Assembly: GCA_944474755.1 (NCBI GenBank) | Contig: OX104115.1 | Location: forward strand, 65,764,605-65,828,604 | Source: Limnoperna fortunei | Taxonomy: Eukaryota > Mollusca > Bivalvia > Mytilida > Modiolidae | DNA: 64,000 nucleotides | Reading direction: 5' to 3' | Shown: piece after piece, positions 61,499-64,000 of the stretch | Position numbering within the stretch: position 1 is the first letter of the stretch | Layout of the letters: every line of letters begins with the position of its first letter | Made by a program: the position numbers and the translations under genes | Notes under the pieces: generated by a model | Databases searched by the model: none | What the model was told of the DNA's origin: nothing | Seen by the model: the letters and a program-made list of their open reading frames with translations, nothing else

Positions 61499-62077
61499 GT
61501 AAGATTCCATGTCATTGTAGGGTAGGCAGGTATTCATTTTGATTCATGTGTTGTTTGTTGTCTAGTCAGTTGTCATTAATCACTATAAACAACAAAAAAC
61601 CTGTGGCTGTTGAACATATGGTGTTATCTCACTGAAATCAGTTACATGCATACACTTTCATTGGGGCTTTCTCTCCTTTCTCTTGTGTACCTTGATCTGA
61701 TGTTAACAGCAAAAATCCAACTTTGCACTTGAATTGACGTTCAACACTGGGTATCTCCCTTTGGTGTTTCATTTGTAGTGTTTAATACAGCATTAGAAGC
61801 ACATATGCAGATAGCAGCTTTGGTCATGTATGTATGTATGTTTATGGTTTCCTGACCGAAGCAAGTTTTGGTTGCTGCTCTATCAATTTTTTTTGTTGGT
61901 TCAGGCCTTTACAATTATTTGTGCAAAATCCAGAAAATCATATGCGTAATCATGTGTGGGAATGGCTTGTATGGAAATTATTGTTGTTTTTAAACCTTTT
62001 TATCTTGTGTCTCATTATGAAACAAAAACAAAAGATCATAATATTTTTCTTTCATGTTCAGTTGTTTCTACTTTTAG

Positions 62078-62167
62078 ATATACAATGAAGATATCAATGA
62101 CTTGTTATGTCCTCCAGCAAAAAGAGAACCTCTTGCAATTAGAGAAGACATCACAGGAGGGATAAGG
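62078..62167 (+). CDS. KIF4-like kinesin, exon 3
   Basis: A 90-bp exon from ctacttttag to the donor gtacttatt. It reads IYNEDINDLLCPPAKREPLA then IREDITGGIR. The motif EIYNExxxDLLCP with IREDxxxGI is typical of KIF4 motors. Phase 0 at both ends. The rest of the motor (switch I and II) and the coiled-coil tail lie beyond the window. No coding exon is seen from 62168 to 64000, which is all repeat. Confidence 0.95.
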
Positions 62168-62199
62168 GTACTTATTAATTAATGACAATTAACAATTAT

Positions 62200-63140
62200 T
62201 ATACCACCGCAACGACATGTCGGGGAGCATTAAGTTTTACTTATGTCCGTACGTACGTCCGAACGATTTTCTGTCAAGCTTTTCTCAGAAACTGTACATG
62301 AGAACAATTTGTAATTTGGCAGGGTGGTTCAGTATCACAAATTGTACGTCCTAAGCGACTTTCAGACCTGTCTGACAACTACTTCCTGTTTGGGACTTCA
62401 TTTGTACGTAAATATGTCCGTCCGTATGCTTCACATTTCCGTCAAGCTTTTCTCAGAAACCTTACATAACAATTTTGAAATTTGGCAGGGTGGTTCAGTA
62501 TCACAAGTTGTACGTCCTAAGCAACTTTCAGACCTGTCAGACAACTACTTCCTGTTTGGGACTTCATTAAGCAAGGGCATCAGAGTTGAAAGGTTGTAAC
62601 AGTTTTTATGCCCCCGCGACGACATGTCGGGGGGGGGGGGGGGGGGGGGGGGTGGGGGGGCATTAAGTTTTACTCATGTCCGTACGAATTTCCGTCAAGC
62701 TTTTCTCAGAAACCGTACATCAGAACAATTTGAAATTTGGCAGGGTGGTTCAGTATCACAAGTTGTACGTCCTAAGCGACTTTCAGACCTGTCGGACAAC
62801 TACTTCCTGTTTGGGACTGGGCCGATATGAAAATGTGTTAACATGAGTTTGAAAATTTCCGTCAAGCTTTTCTCAGAAACCGTACATCAGAACAATTTGA
62901 AATTTGGCAAGGTGGTTCAGTATCACTTGTTGTACATCCTAAGCGACTTTCAGACCTGTCGGACAACTACTTCCTGTTTGCGACTGGGCCGATATGTAAA
63001 TGTGAGTATGAAACTTTTGTCAAGCTTTTCTCAGAAACCGTACACAAGAACAATTTGAAATTTGGCAGGGTAGTTCAGTATCACAAGTTGTACATCCTTA
63101 TGAGACTTTCAGACCTGTCGGACAACTACTTCCTGTTTTC
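62200..63140 (+). repeat. tandem cluster of a dispersed repeat (about five units)
   Basis: Each unit carries ccgtcaagcttttctcagaa, accgtacatcagaacaattt, gaaatttggcagggtggttc, agtatcacaagttgtac and gacaactacttcctgtttg. Units start near 62270, 62450, 62694, 62857 and 63017 (spacing about 160-240 bp). The units start with taccaccgcaacgacatgtc or cccccgcgacgacatgtcgg, and a long G-run lies at 62629-62658. The short frames with FEIWQGGSVSQVV are repeat sequence, not genes. Located in kinesin intron 3. Confidence 0.88.
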
Positions 63141-63141
63141 G

Positions 63142-63885
63142 ACTGGGCCGATTTTAGAACGAATAATCGTACCCTCGCTTTTTTTTTGGCGAGGGTACGA
63201 ATTTCGTCCCATTACTCGTAATGTAGCAGAGCGGGAGTGGATCACTCCCGGCACTTTGATATCGCAAAGAAGTTGCATATACAATCAGACGTAGTCGATC
63301 TTGATATCTTTCGACAGTGTCACCATTTTTTCATCGGTTTCGTGTTTAAAATCGATAACTATTGATACATAATGATAGTAAGTGCTGTTTTTAATAACCC
63401 GCAGTGCTTTGTTTATTAATTGACATTTGTGCCTCTTTTTAATTACGTTTACTACATGAAAAACATTGAGAAACCCGAAAATGAATGGCCAGTTGCATCT
63501 TGGGTAATACATATGTAAATTACTGGATTCTTACTACGGAATGGTTGTTATAGTATTCAAATTAGCGCGTTTATAACAAAATTAGGTCACATTATCCATA
63601 TACGGAAAAATGATCAACATAGCATTTTCCACATGCATCTTCCAAGACGAAAAAAGATATTTCTTCAATAAAGATCGTTTCCCGTTTGCTTTGCAATGTC
63701 TAAAGCTTGAATAACGTAAAGAAGATGAATATTATGTTTGAATTTTGTATAAATAGACCGATGTTAGAATTTTGTATTTGCTACATTACGAGCAATAGGA
63801 CTGAATTCTGCCGTTGATCTGACAAATCACAAAACTAACTTCGGATTATGGCAGTAAAATTCGGCCTAGGCCGATTTGAAAATGT
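63142..63885. mobile_element. inverted-repeat element in kinesin intron 3
   Basis: ccattactcgtaatgtagca (63210-63229) pairs with gctacattacgagcaatagg (63780-63799), and gggccgatttta and taggccgattt mark the outer edges. A short inner hairpin cgtaccctcgc/gcgagggtacg lies at 63168-63198. It interrupts the dispersed repeat, which resumes at 63886. A partial relative lies at 20160-20267. No coding capacity. Confidence 0.6.
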
Positions 63886-64000
63886 GTCAACACGAGTATG
63901 AAAATTTCCATCAAGCTTTACTCAGAAACCGTACATTAGAACAATTTGAAATTTGGCAGGGTGGTTAAGTATCACAAGTTGTACGTCCTAAGCGACTTAC
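63886..64000 (+). repeat. partial unit of the dispersed repeat, cut by the window end
   Basis: ccatcaagctttactcagaa, tttgaaatttggcagggtgg and caagttgtacgtcctaagcg match the cluster at 62200-63140. Confidence 0.85.

Noticed and set aside
62324..63058. Short frames with FEIWQGGSVSQVVRPK
   Set aside because: They are translations of the dispersed repeat that also occurs at 18903 and 63886. They overlap in several frames and have no gene structure.

Overview
The window looks like nuclear DNA of an invertebrate animal, most likely a mollusc and probably a bivalve. It is AT-rich, with spliced genes whose short exons are separated by kilobase-scale introns. It also holds a decayed single-LRRCT Toll-like receptor of the type expanded in bivalves, tRNA-derived SINEs, and very many small inverted-repeat transposons. 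The species cannot be named from the sequence alone.

Three cellular loci can be read. (1) A NIPA2-like magnesium transporter on the + strand, about 4.36-13.06 kb. Five coding exons join in frame to about 372 codons. Its first coding intron carries a 32-bp minisatellite of about 69 copies, and its last intron holds a possible 24-nt microexon. (2) A Toll-like receptor pseudogene on the - strand, 37.78 kb down to 22.25 kb. It is cut into three pieces by a 12.8-kb insertion with a CCGG target duplication and a 599-bp MITE with a TGATGG duplication, and damaged further by a 37-bp duplication and several one-base frameshifts. (3) The first three coding exons of a KIF4-like chromosome-associated kinesin on the + strand, from 57.13 kb. 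It runs beyond the window, and its first intron is filled by nested repeats.

Between the TLR pseudogene and the kinesin lies the most interesting object, a 7.5-kb insertion at 38107-45631. It has GGAC(C)GGGTC ends and a TAAT duplication, and it splits a second TLR-like 5' fragment. A THAP-domain first exon starts about 330 bp inside the left end and a SAP-domain first exon about 320 bp inside the right end. The two point towards each other, and the DNA upstream of each shows matching stretches in inverted orientation. I read it as a two-gene DNA transposon of a kind I cannot name. Inside it sits a foldback element with 440-bp inverted arms and two more exon-like segments.

The rest is repeats: a frameshifted LINE, a ~176-bp satellite, a MULE-like element, 146-bp arrays carrying nuclear-receptor-like half-sites, SINE copies, hairpins and long stretches in which I see no gene.
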